In this document: in pieces, positions 34,256 through 47,895 of the stretch | Position numbering within the stretch: position 1 is the stretch's first letter | How the letters are laid out: each line of letters begins with the position of its first letter | From: Monocercomonoides exilis | Lineage: Eukaryota > Preaxostyla > Oxymonadida > Polymastigidae | Direction of reading: 5' to 3' | Length of the DNA: 64,000 nt | Assembly: GCA_001643675.2 (NCBI GenBank) | Contig: LSRY02000002.1 | Span: forward strand, 1,323,001-1,387,000 | Program-made: the position numbers and the translations under genes | The notes under the pieces: model-generated | What the model was told of the DNA's origin: nothing | The model's input: only the letters and a program-made list of their open reading frames with translations | Database searches by the model: none

Positions 34256-35023
34256 TTATTTTCTTATCACTTTTGAAGATTTGGTTGGGAGTTTAGATGC
34301 TGTTCGAGATCGACTTAAAGTCGCTTTCATTGCGCTAAGTGCCTGAGTTGCTGCAGCTGCTTGCTGTGCATGCCTTATTCCTCGTTGTGATGGAACCTTT
34401 GAGAATATTGAAGAAAATTTATAGAAGTCGATGTAACCTAAAAATTGAATGTGAAAATGAATATTAAATTAAATTGAAAGCAAGACCTGATTGAGTTGAA
34501 TCCAATTCTTGTAGAATCGTATCGATATCAATCGTAAGTTCGTATTCATGAATAATTTTTGAAACTTTTTTTGTCGAAACAGTTCCTAATAAATAGTAAT
34601 ATAAAAATTTAAAAACTGTTATAATAAGCCAACCTGTTTTGTCTCTGTTTCCTCCACAAACAACTAATAAATAGAAAACCATGAAAAAAAACTTATAGCT
34701 ATCATCACTAATAATTTCAAACCAAAAGCATCAAGAGTTCCTTGATCATCAAGAGCTCCGTGAATCTTCTTTTTGTGGAGTTCAATAAGCTCAATATACG
34801 ATGCAAATGAAATTGTTCCAGATGTGTCGAGATTCAGCTGAAGAATAAGATCGAACAACTCATCATCGTTTGGTAATTGACCAATTTCATTTAGTAATTT
34901 ACGTAACTCTGACAGATTGACAAAACCTGTTTTTCCTGTATCATATCTGTCGAATGCAGCTTTGCATTCTTCTGCCTCTTGTCTGCTTAAGACAGATGAA
35001 ATAGATACGGTTCCCTTTGACAT
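34256..35023 (-). CDS. Four-EF-hand calmodulin/centrin-like protein with Ala/Ser/Arg tail
   Basis: Four exons, 35023-34723, 34663-34634 (30 nt), 34585-34487 and 34437-34256, give 203 residues with all phases consistent. EF-hand 1 (DTGKTGFVNLSE) keeps the calcium ligands at positions 1 and 12. EF-hand 2 (NLDTSGTISFAS) is partial. A third, weak one spans the tiny exon 2 (GGNRDKTGTVSTKK), and the fourth (DSTQSGYIDFYK) lacks the position-12 Glu. The last 50 residues (HAQQAAAATQALSAMKATL onward) are a basic Ala/Ser tail not found in calmodulin or centrin. It is a calcium sensor family member; the specific role is unknown. It is divergent from the PTEN-WD40 gene with 240 bp between starts. Confidence 0.82.
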
Positions 35024-35263
35024 TATGCAAATGGTATTTTTTAACGATGTACCATAATAATTTTTTGTTGGACAAAAACCTAAGTTAGAAGGAAAATAAA
35101 TATTGTAATCAAATTTTGTGAATTACAGGAACAATTAAGAAATTCACGATTTATATCGTTACGGTTAAGATCATTCTAATCAATTACATTTCCGTTTTTA
35201 GCTTTTAACAATTTGAATAATAAAAGAACTCGAAATTCATTGAAATAAAAATTACATTTGGAA

Positions 35264-38200
35264 ATGTCTCTAAAGAGATTTATTCGTAAAAAAGTCTCTG
35301 GAGGGCGCAATCGTTTAGAAAATGAAAAATACAGTCTTGATTTGACTTACATCACAAAACGAGTGATAGGTTTGATTTTTTCGTAATTTACATAATTATG
35401 CTTATTTTTATTTTAACATATTTGATATTACCTTTTTTTATCTTTACTTTTTCTTTTTTGCCTTCATTCATGTATTTTGATTCGAAGCGATGGGTCTTCC
35501 AGCTGAAGGTTTTGAAGGTGTTTATAGAAATAGATTAGATGAAGTTGCATCTTTTTTGGACGAACAACATGGTCAACATTACATGGTAATTAACCTATCT
35601 CAAAAAAGTTATGATTACTCAAAATTCCACAATCATGTTCAAGATTATGGATTTCCTGACCATCACCCCCCTGAATTGCATATGCTTTTTCTCCTTTGCA
35701 AAAATATTTCTACTTGGCTTGATAGTGATCCCAAAAATGTTATTGCTGTTCACTGCAAAGCTGGCAAAGGGAGAACTGGAGTTGTTATATGCTGCTATTT
35801 TTTATATAGCGGGTTTATGACAAATGCAATTGATGCAATGAACTTCTTTGCAACTAAAAGGGCGAATAACTTTGTTGGAGGGGTTGCCGTTCCTTCTCAA
35901 AGACGATATGTCGAATATTTCGGAAAGTTGATCAACAGAGAATTATTTCCATCATCCGAGCCCGTAAAAGTGTGAGAACTCAATTGCTTTCGATTTATAT
36001 TATCATTTTCATATCCTTAAATATTTCTTATTTATTTTAAGATTTCATCAATCATATTTCAAACTGTACCAATTTGTGACAAACAAAAGGGGATCAGGCC
36101 ATATTTTATAGTCAAATTGGGAAATAAACTATTTTATGACTCTCGAATCGATCCCAAAACCGGCCGCCCTTTTAGCGATCCTCCACGCTGGTTTGGGCAG
36201 GAAGAGGAGATGGTTGTATTGAAATGCAGTGTCATTGTCAGTGGAGATGTGTTGATAACCTTCTATCACTTGGATATCGGGAACGATGAAGAGAAGCATA
36301 AGAGCAGCTCAACTGGCAAAAAGAGCGAAAAGGAAAGAAGTGCACATACAGGGACAAGGAAGAGCAGAGAAGATCGAGAAGAGCCGGCATATATGAAGCA
36401 CCGTGGGAAAGTGCTGTTTCGCTATGCTTTCCACACCGCCATGCATCAGTCAAACACAGTTTTATCGCTTGTTGCTCGTGAGCTCGACTCACCAAAGCAC
36501 ATTAAGTTCAACAAGGACTTCAGATTGGACACAATCATCACACACGTCGAGCCCGGTGAAAAGATGCCGCATTTCCAAAAACAGAATTGGGATGTATGTA
36601 AAGTTGTATTCAGTTATTTTTTAGAATTTTTTGATTTGTCAATATATTTTTTTCTTATTGCTTCATTTCCTCTTTATATATCTATCTCTTCTCACCCAAT
36701 TGCAATGCTGCTTTTACGTGCAATCAGCTTTTAATTCCATCACAGCCATCTTCAAAGTCCCTCAGTCAGCAAGTTGTATTATCATCAAGCCGGGCATCAA
36801 CAGTCGCGTCTTCACCACTTCACCATTCACCAACCTCATTCACTTCAACCCCTTCTTCATTCACCTCTTCATCGCGCATTCCTTCATCATTTGCACATCC
36901 TCCTTTGCTCAGCGCATCTCTTCCCCGCTCCTCATCATTCAATGTGTCACCTCTTCCTTCTGCTTCCATATCATCTTTAATGAACACTTTTGCGTATTAC
37001 TCATTCAACTGCACACTCCGCTCGGCTGTCTCTGCAATGGCTGCATGCGGTCGTTTTCTTGCAGCTGGGTCTGCGTGTGGTGAGGTTGTGGTGATTGATA
37101 CAAAGAAAGACATCGTCATAAAACGGATGAGATTGAATGACGATGATCGTGCAAATGCCATTTGTTGGGTCGGAAAAGATGTGAAGGGAAGGAACGAATT
37201 GAAAGAATTGCTTAAAAAATGTGAAAAAAATCAGAATGGAACTATTTGTGAAGACGGTATAAGAACTCGAAAAGAAAACACTTTCCATTTAAAGCAAAGC
37301 AATATCAAGCAAAATGATTGCAATTTCAACAAAGAAAATTCATTGAACGATGAAAGCTTGGATGGCAAAGATCAATTTTCAAACAACAACGAAAACAATT
37401 CTGACATCTCGGAGACTTCAACCACCGAAGAAGAAGAGGAGGAGGAAGGGTGGGAGGAAGAGGAAGGCGCGGAAGAGAAAGAGTGGGAATGGTTGAAAGA
37501 CAGAAAAAACAGACGAAAAGAAGAACGAAAAGAAAAAAAGGAGAAAAATATCTCTATGGAAGACGAGTTATCCGAAACAGAAAGCTCATTAAGTTTTTCT
37601 GATACACATTTTTTAGAGGAATCCAGCAAAAGTCATGAAACCAGCATGTTTTCAGCACCAATAAGAACTGAAGACAGCAGTTTCGTTCAGTCAAAAGAAC
37701 TTCAAATAAACAGCACAAACAGTAACAATAACAATACCAGCAACAGCAATCTCAACAGCAATGGCAGTGGCAGTGAAACATCAAGTGAGGGTGAAAGCCA
37801 CAAAAGTTATCTTTATCAGCAGCAGCTGCTGGAAGCGCAGCAAACAGCTGTGACAACTTCTGCTTCTGACTCATTGGACAAAACAGCATCGATCAGCAGT
37901 TCCTTAAACACATTGTCTTCCAGCCCTTCTTCGGCAAATCTTTCACCCGGAGATTTGTCTGAAGGCGCTTTTACTCCGACAGTGGCTCCGACGACTTCGT
38001 CGCGTTTAACGTCTCCCATTTTAAGCAGCACACCTATCCAACAGCCCAGCTTCCCAGTTACTTCGCAATCGCACATTCCCCCGATTCCTCCACCACCGGA
38101 ACTTTGCCAAGCAACCACTTTTGAGAGTACGTCGTATTCACCGACTTGTTTGTCGTCTTCTGCCCCTTCATTGCCTTCGTCGTTTTTCTCCTTCCCGCCG

Positions 38201-41200
38201 CTTCCAAAGCAGACCAAGTCAAAGGTGCTGGATTCCATCCGCTTTCCGGCTGTCGATAAAATACCATTGCTGCTTGTTGTGGGTGGTTCGTCGGGCACAG
38301 TTTATGTGTTTGATGCCTCCACATATGAGCTTCTGCATCGGTGCGTTGTTTCAACTTTCTCAATCACATCGCTCTGCCACGTGCAGCTGCATACGAAGAA
38401 CGAAGCATCTACTCGGGCAGAACTTGAGCAAAATCCCTCTTTCAATAGCGAAAGTCAAAATTTAAGTGAAATTGACCAAAAACCGCAAATTTTGGGTGCA
38501 AAAGATGAATTGACCGATATTCTTCTTTCATCTGGACATGAAACAGAACATTTTTCACAGCAATTTTCCGAACAGAACAAAAATCAGAACAATTCCGAAA
38601 GACATGAAACAGATATTTCTTGGAGCAATGACGGTGATAATCAACCAGCTAAAGAGCATTTGTCTGAAGTTGAGCCTATTTGTCAATTAATTGTTGGTTC
38701 AAAACAAACTCCAGACAACAACAACGAAATGTATACCATTGATAAAGAAGAAAACTTAGTATCACAACTGAACAATGACGACATTCCAGATAAGGATGAA
38801 AAAGGGAAAAGAGACATCTTGGTTATTGGCTGTGACGATGGGAGTGTTATTGAATGGGCGTTGAGTTCACAAGAAATGTACAGAATTTTTGGGCATTCCA
38901 AACGAGTATCTGCTTTGCTGCCTGTTTCAAATCCGATTTATTTGGAGCAGAAGGAAAACTTTACAAATAGGGAATCAACAAACATAGAGCGCATTTCAGC
39001 AAAAGAAGTTGATGATAAACTTGGAAGCAGAGCCAGACAAAGAAGCTTGTCAATCACTATCAAAAGCTCCAAAGAAATGGAGGATGAACTAAATCAACGA
39101 GAAAACACCAAAAAAGCAAAGCACAACATTCGTAAGAGTGTCAGAATAAAGCCAGAGAATTCGCGGCTCACTCGCTTACAAAGCACTGGAACTGGAAATT
39201 CGCCTGTCTTTGGAGATGTTAGGTGGAATGATTTGTTTGGAAGCACAACACTAAAAGAACTGTCACAATATGGGGAAGATGACACACAGGAAGGAGATGA
39301 AGATGACGATGAAGATGATGATGAAGATGAAGATGATGATGAAGATGAAGATGATTGCATTTGGGAGGAAGTGGATGATTCGGATTGTTCTCTTGATTTT
39401 TCGTTAGACGAATCAAACAAAAATGGAGAAAGGGACGAATCTGACAATTCTGCTGTTTTGTCTTCTGAGAAAACAGAGTACAGCGCCTCTGATGAAGAGG
39501 ACGATGAAAATGAAGTTGTCTTTGCTAACACACAGGAAGTGAAGACAATGATGGAACGCGGAAACCGGAAGCGAAGAAAGCACGCGAAGAAAGAAGAGAA
39601 CGAGGATATGGAAGACATGTTACATGTTGTGTGTGCACTCTCAAATATCGTTTCTTCGATTTCCAGCGGACAATCAAACAAACACAAGACGAAAGGGAAA
39701 ATATACAAGCAGACCAAAATTGGAGGTTCGACTGAAGTTAAAGAAGGAGCAGAGAAAGACAAGAATTTGATAAGTTCTGGACTAATAACTCCTTCAATAC
39801 CTCTTCAGCGCACAATATCACTTTCATTGAACTCACAGTCTTCTTCTCATTCTGAGAATGCTCCTTCTCTTGTTGTGCGCAACTCCAGCGATGCTTCACT
39901 TGCAAGCAAGCATCTGAGCGGAAGAGCTGATTCGTTGGTACCTCGAGTGAATGAAGAAAGCTCATCTGCAAATGTGCAATTGCCCGAGGCTGTGTTTTTT
40001 ACAGGGACAGACACAGCAAAGCAGACTGTCATTAGCGAGTTGTTTGAAGAAGCAAAGTCAACACAAGGAAGTTCTAATTTGAGACAGAACAGTTCTTCGA
40101 CAATGCTGTCGATTTTAGCGGAGCATCGGAAGAGCGATGCGGACTCGTCTTGTGAAGGACAGCAGGCGGATGAGAAGGCTTCGTCGTTTGTTGATCATCG
40201 GCTCCCACCTGCGATTGTTATTACTTCAAACAAAGTACGGCTGATTCCATCGAAATCTACATCAAACTGCTCTTCGCTTCCGCTAGCTGACAGTTCTTCT
40301 TTTGCTGCTCATTCTGCTCCTCTTTCTTTTATCAATGAACCTTCCGTGCCATCTTTTGCTCCTGCTTCTTCAGGCACCTCACCCTCTGGACTAATCATCC
40401 GACATCCAACACCTTCTCTATCATCCAGAACTCAATCTAATTCATCCTCGTTCGGTTCAACTGATTCTCTCACCCCGACTCGCAGAAGTGCTTCGCCCGT
40501 CCGCTCGCCTTTGTCTCCTTCTTCTGTCCACTCAAACCTCTCTGTCATGTTTGCGCCCCATTCTCCTTCTGTCACTGCATCAAACACACCACGCTCTTTC
40601 CGCCAGAAACAAGTCATATCTCAAAAGGAATGTTCTTTTCCTTCCTCTTCCTATTCGTCGTCAACATCATCATCTTCTTCTTCTCCCCTTCCTCCGTTAC
40701 CTCCTCCTGCATCTCCAAGCATTCAATCGCCTCTACAATCATCTCCGCTTCCAACAGTTGCACAAACTATCCCGGAAACTACTTATTCCCCTTCTCAGAA
40801 CGTTTCAATGAATATTTCAACTTTCCAGCAATCTTTGTTTGCAGCAGCAAGCTCTCCTATAAGTGACACGTTGAATCTTCCCTCTAAATCAGAAGCTGCT
40901 TTTACGTCTTTGGTGCATTCTCGCTCTTCTTCTCACTCGTCTCCTGAATCTTTCCCGAATGTTTCTTCTCCGCCTGTCCCTCTCACTGAGATAAGCGACA
41001 AGCAGCAGTTCTTTGGCTTGACGCTTAATTCCGATCTGCCCAATAGCCAGACAGACGATCAACTGAAATGGGGACTTCGCCAAGCGCTGACAGATTCATC
41101 GCTCACTGTGCAGAGTGACGGAAGTCAGGCTGATGAAGTTCATATTGCATTTGAACAGAGCTCATCGCCTTTCCAAATAAGCAGTAGCAACAACAATAGC

Positions 41201-43180
41201 AACAACAAATGTGACAATTCCGTTGTGCATCATCCAATTTCACGCACTCATTCATCGTTGCTGGCGCCTCTGCCATCTCCTTCAATTTCGCCTTCCACAC
41301 CACTTCTTCCTTCTCTTTCTAAGTCTCTGGCTGTTCCCCCAATCCCTCCTCCTCCTCTTGTTGACACAACCTCTTATCATTTTCCTTCTCCATCTTCTTG
41401 TTCACCTTCACCTTCGCATTCTCCATATGCGTCATCAACAGAACAACTAAGTAATAAAACTTCTTCATCAAATTCATTCATTTTCTCGCGTGTAAACACT
41501 TCTCCTCAGCTATCATTATTGGAAAGAAATGAGCCATTAGCTCATCAACATCCTATTGCTGCATCAGAAGACATGACTTCACAAAGAAATACATCATGCG
41601 AACAGTTCCCTGAATCTTTGACTTCCCATTCTCCTCTGGTATCATCATTAGCTCACAACTCTAATGTATCAAGTCCTGTTAGCACCCCTTCACAACTAAG
41701 TCCAGTTTTGCACAACTCTCATTCAACTTTGTCTGATTGCTCGTCTTCGAAGCATTCGTATTGTAGCTCGCAAAATGGAGATTCACCTCAATTGAATAAA
41801 GAGCATCACACGAATCTGCGGCAATATCCACAAAATTCATTGCTAAACCAGCAGTTTGATCCATTGTATTTAGTTTCGCTAAGTCACGATGGCTGCTTGA
41901 ATCAATGGGACATATCATCACACAAAGACAAGCAAAGTGACATCCAACGAACGGTGAGTCAACTGGTTGCTTCACTCACATTCAGCAATCTCCCACGCCT
42001 CAGCTGCATGTGCGCTACAAATCGTTGCTTGTCCATTGCATCTGTGGATGGAACATTACGTTTTCTGTCTCTTCCATCGCTTGCCAAAATCAATACCAAC
42101 ACGACACAGCACAGGGAAGGCATTCACAGCTTGTGTTGGATAAAGAAGAGGTTTAGCGGAATTTACAGTAACGTTAAGATGAGCAGGAATAAAGCAAGAG
42201 ATAATGGTGATGGATGCATTGATGAAGAAGAAATGAATGTGACAGCAAACGAAATTGAACGAAGCGAAGAACGCTTTCGAAGGAAAAAGATAAAGCAAAT
42301 AATAAAACGTAGTCTGAACATTGAAAATTCATCATCAAAACATAAAAAAGCAAAACCAAAACCAAATGAATGTCAGCACTCAATTGAAGCTAAAGATCAA
42401 CTTGTTACTCAAAAACAAAATTCTGTCAAAGATTATTCATCATCACTGAAGCAATTTTCAAAACCAGAAATTGAAACGAAAGAAATAAGTAATAATTCCA
42501 CATTCATCCAACATGATGTACCTCAGAAAACGCAACCAACGAAAGATAACAACAGCTATCAATTTTTGACTTCTGAGCCTTCTCAGCCTTTTCTGATATC
42601 GTGTTCCTCCTCTTCTGATGAGAGGCAGCCATCAAAGCTGTCTGTGTGGAATGCAGAGGAAGGGAAGCTGCTTTGCTGGTTTGCGCTTTCCTCTACTGTC
42701 TGCATCTCGTCTCAATGGCTGCTTTTCATTGGAGATACTCAAGGACAGATACAAGTTATTGACTTTGGCAGATTTCTGTGTGAAATTGAAAAGATTGCAC
42801 AAATGGAACAAGAAATGATGCGTGATGCAAAAAAGGCAATTGGCAAAGAGAGCAAAGAAACAACCAAACCAGCTTCATCTTCAACTTCTCATTCTCCATC
42901 GATTTCCAAGGTTCATTTGCCTTCGAGGCATGATTTTCTTCGCCCAATAAAAGGCTCGGCAAATGTTAATCAACTGTCGCTTCCTCAATCACCTCTGACA
43001 TTTTCATCGTTCTCTTCTTCAGATGACAATACAGCATCTATTTCTTCTTCGTCTCTTCGTTCAAATGTTCAGAAGACTCAATCAACTTCTTCTTCTTCTT
43101 CTTTAACTGATTCGATTAATGCAGCTCTTTCTTCTCAATTTGTTTCAGCAGGCAATGAATTTTCACAATCAAAGCATTGA
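35264..43180 (+). CDS. PTEN-type phosphoinositide phosphatase fused to a WD40-like propeller (2,530 residues)
   Basis: Four exons, 35264-35369, 35488-35969, 36042-36593 and 36728-43180, sum to 2,531 codons including the stop. Residues 1-190 are a clear PTEN phosphatase domain: LDLTYITKRVIAMGLPAEG, FPDHHPPEL (general acid region) and the intact P-loop HCKAGKGRTG. Residues 195-380 are the C2 domain (PICDKQKGIRPYFIVKLGNK onward) with a charged insertion. The third intron (GTATGT to CAATCAG, phase 0) then joins directly into a 2,150-residue exon. That exon holds Ser-rich linkers and seven WD-like blades at about nt 37040, 38270, 38815, 41862, 42015, 42590 and 42710 (for example LLLVVGGSSGTVYVFDASTY and LVSLSHDGCLNQWDIS). 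PTEN dephosphorylates PIP3 at the plasma membrane; the propeller probably adds a binding surface. The alternative is two genes, with the PTEN message ending in unspliced intron 3; the open frame before the first blade argues against this. Confidence 0.78.
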
Positions 43181-43556
43181 TTCAAATTATCATATTTCAA
43201 GAAATAAAATAGAAAAGGCACTACAAATTGATAATGATATTCTGTAAAGTGTCGCAATAATAATTGTTCACATTTTTTATGTTCAGTAGCAAATTCTTAC
43301 ATATTTATTAATTTTATATTTGTTGAATTTTCGTTATTTCGTCTTTTTCAACTGTATTATGTAATAATTTATTTTATTTGAAATAAATCTGTTTAATGTT
43401 CTTTCAAATTAAAGTAATGTTGCTTTTCTATAATTTATAGTACTTATTTAAATCATTGTTTAAGTTTATTTACTCCACAATATAACAAATGTTATCCTTT
43501 TGTTATGAAATATCATTTGTGTTCTGATCCAAGTTTATATAATTTAAGTGAGCTTA
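43181..43556. other. Intergenic region
   Basis: A 376-bp A+T-rich spacer between tandem plus-strand genes; nothing recognised. Confidence 0.5.
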
Positions 43557-46500
43557 ATGGAAAATAAAGAAGCTCGCTTTTTGAAATTTGTGGGTGCTTT
43601 CAAACAATTCGGTATGACTAGCATTTGCTAATTTTTTGTGCAGAAAATTATAGTGATATTATTTTATGTTGTTCAATTTGTTATTTATGTGAAATTGGAA
43701 CAAAATGCTTATCTTAATTTTACAAGGTTTGTCTGATCCTGTGCTTAAGGGAATAGGAGCACTTGGATATAAAATTCCAACTCCAATTCAACGAAAAGCT
43801 ATTCCTGTTCTTCTCAATGGTCGAGATTTGGTTGCTATGGCTAGAACTGGTTCTGGAAAAACTGCTGCTTTTCTGGTTCCTTTGATTGAAAAACTTCAAT
43901 CCCACTCCACGACTGTCGGAGCACGTGCTATTATTCTCTCACCAACACGAGATTTAGCAATACAAACTTTGAAATTTGCAAAACAACTGTCAAAATTCAC
44001 TAATCTGATCCTTGCTCCTATTGTTGGAGGAGAAAACATGAATGAACAATTTGAGGCACTTGCCCGTAACCCTGATATGTTTGTTTTTTATACTTTGTTT
44101 ATGTATATCATTTTTTTAAATATATTTTAGAATTATAGCAACTCCTGGAAGACTTCTTCACCATATTGTTGAAACGAAAATGAGTTTACAGAGAATCGAA
44201 ATTATTATTTTTGATGAAGCAGATAAGTATTTTATTTTATTTGTTTTGTTATATGCGTTGGAATTCATTTTATTCATTTTTTCAGTTTGTTTGAATTAAA
44301 ATTTGCTCCTCAGATCGCTGAAATCTGTGCACGTTTGCCAGCATCACACCAAAGTGGATTGTTTTCTGCCACAATGCCATCAAAAGTCACAGCTTTTGTG
44401 AGATCTGGATTGAGAGAGAATGCTGAGCTTGTCAGATTGGATGTGGAGCAAACTCTATCTCCTGATTTGGAATGCTTTTTCTTAACATGTCAGACAGAAG
44501 AAAAATATGGAGCATTGATTTTACTTTTGCAGTCCATAATTCCTTCGAGCAAGCAAACAATTATTTTTGCAGCTACAAGGTTTGTTTGATTTTAAACAAG
44601 TTTACTGATTATCTTTTAATAATTGAATACCAAATTGAAATTAATAAAAAAAATTTTTTTTTCGTTTCTATCAAAGATTTCAAGTTGAGTACATTCACAC
44701 ACTTCTTAGTGGAACCTCTATTTCTTCTGCCTGTGTCTATGGAGCGCTCGATGTTTCTGCTCAGAAAAAGGCCTTGAGCCAGTTTGTGGCACGACGTGTT
44801 TCTGTGCTTGTTGTGACTGATGTTGCCGCAAGAGGTCTTGATTTGCCTGTCCTCGACGTTGTCATTCACTTCGATTTTCCTGCCAATCCAAAAGTTTTCG
44901 TCCACAGAGCAGGAAGAACAGCAAGAGCTGGGCGAAAGGGACAGTGCTATTCGTTGCTTGTGAAGGAAGAGATTCCTCATTGGATCGATTTGTGCATGTT
45001 TCTCGGTGTGAAGCCTCGTCTGGCATCAATGAAAGAAATATTGAACTCCTCCAGTGATGATGAAGATGATAATAGCAAAGCCAGTGGAAAATCCAGTGAA
45101 CGAGAGGATTCAGCAATGGAAAGTGATGATGCAGCCAATGAAGGCGGCAATGACAAAGATGCAGAGTTTATTCTTGGAAGCTTTCCTTCTTTGCACCTTT
45201 CTCTTTGCTGCTCGACTGTGACTAACATCTGCTCCACTTCATCTGTTCTTGCTGGCAGTCTTTTGGCATTGCGAAGCGCAGTTGCAAATGCCCAACGTGT
45301 TTATCGAAGAGAAAGGCCGCTAGCTTCAGCTGGAGCTGTTCGAAAGGCAAAGCAGCTAATGAAGCATGAACCATTGCCGTCATCAAAAAGCACAGAGGAT
45401 AAAAAAGCGACAAAAGAAGGAGCAGATTTGAATGAGGATGCAGAAACGGAAGGAGATGAAGCTGAGGATATTGATTGGGGATTTTCTGGAATTGGAATCC
45501 ATCCGTTGTTTAAGGATCTGCTGAACACCACTTCTGTTTCAACAGGTTCGTCGAGTTCATCTTCGGCATCAGCACCATCAGAGAATGCGATGAATATGGA
45601 GTTGTCTGCTCTTGAAGCAGAAACATCCAAGCAGGCAATGCTGAGCCAGTTGCACAACTACCGCCCTTCTCGCTCTTTTATTGCATTGTCTCTATTGGCT
45701 GCTCCTTCTTCGTCATCTTCATCTTCCCAGTTGGCATCTGACCAACAAGCAAAGAAGCCTCATCCTTTCAAAGGTGATGATGGTTTCAATCAAATGGGAG
45801 AAAATGATGGAGATGATGATGATGATGATGATCTTCCAAAGGCGAAGTCGAAAGTTTCGCTTGCTGAAAGGAAAAAGAAAGAAAAAGAGAAAAAGAAGAA
45901 AGAAAAGCAGCTTGAAAAGAACATGAAATTAGATGAAGAAACGATGAAGCAGCGTAAGAAAAAGGAATTGATGGTTGGAGCGTTCACCAAGTTCAGTGCA
46001 ATGACAGAAGCGAAGAAAAAGCATAATGAAGCTGCAAAACTGAGGCGAATGAAAGAGAAGGAAGAAGAGCAGAAAGATGTGCAATACATCTCAACACATC
46101 GCTCAGAGTTTGGAGGGGATGATGCACAAAACAATACAGAGAACAATCTGAATGAAGAAGGCAACACGTTTGGGCAGACAAAGAGGACGAAGCAGCTTTC
46201 AAGTGGATCAGCTGCCCCAGTTGCGCTCAAGCCAGTGCCAACAGACTTCCGCGACAAGCAGTTCTATCTGTCAGCTGAGCCGCGGACAAACCAGAAAGAG
46301 CAAGGGCTGATGATTGGATCTTCCTCGTACTCGTCTTCTGCAGCTGTTCACGAGCTGTCTGCGTTTACTCGCTCGCTCTCAGAGTTGGCGCTTGACTTGG
46401 GGTCAGATGGAACAGGATCAATGAAAAATGCCAGAGAACCAGAGGAAAACAAAGTGTTTAGAGGGAACCAAAAAGTGTGGGACAGAAAGAAAATGAAGTT

Positions 46501-47206
46501 TGTGAACAAAGACGGGCCAGGGAAGAATCCGTTGCTTGAGGAAGCAAAGCGAATGAGAATGGAAGGTGAAATGGGAGGAAGGCGAAGAATCAGAGAGGCT
46601 GAAGAAGAAAGGAGAAAGAGGGAAAGGAGAGAGAGAAGAAGGAGAAGTGGAGATGTTGATGGTGATGTGAAAAGAGGTATGAAGGATTATGGAATGAGCA
46701 TATACGAAGCATGGAAAAAGAAGACTCATAGGGCGATTCCTTCAGTGGGAGAAGAAGAAGAAGCAGAAGAAGTGAAGGAAGGAAGAGTTGGGTGGATAAG
46801 AGGAGGAAGGGGCGGAGTTGGAAGGAGAGATGTTAATGGCTTTAAAGGGAAGAAAGGGAAATGGGACGATGAGGATGAAAGAGACGAACACATGTCGAAA
46901 AAACTTGCTCCTTACAAAAAAGACCACTTATCGGTGAAGCCTAAAGCAAGACATGGTAAAAGGCCAGGAGATAAGTCAGAGAGAGGAGGGTATCAAGGAA
47001 AGAAAAAGGGAGGAGCACAAAATGAAAAAGGTGGCAAAAGAAGAGTGAAAGACGAACTAAAAAGTGCTGAAGAGATTGCAAAGAAGAGGGTAAGGCAATT
47101 TAAACTGAAGGAACATGCAAGGCAAGTTAGGGAGCAAAAGAGGAGAAGGGCAAAGGGAGGAGGAGGGAAAGGAGGGAAAGGAGGAAGAGGAGGAAGAAGG
47201 AAATGA
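43557..47206 (+). CDS. DDX54: DEAD-box RNA helicase, DDX54/Dbp10 family
   Basis: Five exons, 43557-43611, 43727-44078, 44131-44226, 44286-44579 and 44677-47206, sum to 1,109 codons including the stop. Motifs in order: Q-motif region ([20 protein letters not shown]), [25 protein letters not shown] followed by [18 protein letters not shown] and [11 protein letters not shown] (about residue 341). The pairing of [17 protein letters not shown] with the [10 protein letters not shown] end is typical of Dbp10/DDX54 rather than other DEAD proteins. The family's C-terminal DBP10CT motif is present near residue 855 ([13 protein letters not shown]), followed by a Lys/Arg/Gly tail ending [11 protein letters not shown]. 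The family acts in nucleolar 60S ribosome assembly. Long acidic and Lys-rich insertions are lineage-typical. Confidence 0.92.
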
Positions 47207-47895
47207 AAAGAATAAGAATTGAATATTCTTTTGTATTTTTTTTTTAAGAAATAGTGAAAAAAGTATTTTTTACAGGAAAAAAAACACTTCATTGTTCTTA
47301 AGAATTCACTTCACTGCACTTCTGAATTGCTCTGAAAAAAGAGAAAAGAAAAAGAAGCATAACGTCATTATTATTACTTTGCAGACAATTTCTATCTTAT
47401 TGTCTAAGATTGTGATCGCGAAATCATAGAAAAAATCAAAAAAATATCCTTCAAAAGAAGGAGAAATACGAGGCACAAAGAAGAAAAGACTGCAAAGTAA
47501 ATAATAATTTTTTTAGAAAAATGAAAAAACTGTAATAAATTGCATTGAATGCTATTTTCAAACAAAACAACAGCAAAAGATAAACTATAAAACGAAGAGT
47601 TAACAGAACAGTAAAAAAAAGTAACAGAGGCCAGAAAAGAATAAAAATTGACAAAGAAAAGAAAGAAAAAGATAATCAATCACGTGTACAAATGTGATGA
47701 AACATCAAAGTTATAGAAAAAAAGTGTTCTAAGCAGACGAGTGCACTCTTGCAAAACAAAAAAATAATATGATTAAAATGTGTGAATTGTAAAAAAAACA
47801 TGTTGTTTCTATGTCCTCTTTTCAAATAAAATGTTAGTCCTTCCTCATCCATGAGTCATGCGGTCTTTACAAATCACGCTTTTTCTTTGAAAGTT
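47207..47895. other. Intergenic region between convergent genes
   Basis: A 689-bp A-rich stretch (on the plus strand) between the helicase and the transporter. No gene was seen; open frames on the minus strand here are Phe/Leu/Ser-rich and read A-tract complements. Confidence 0.5.

Noticed and set aside
36594-36734. PTEN gene ending in its third intron (VCKVVFSYF onward) as a stand-alone protein
   Set aside because: The extension is Phe/Leu/Ile-rich intron-like sequence with strong GTATGT and polypyrimidine-AG ends. Splicing gives a long open continuation.
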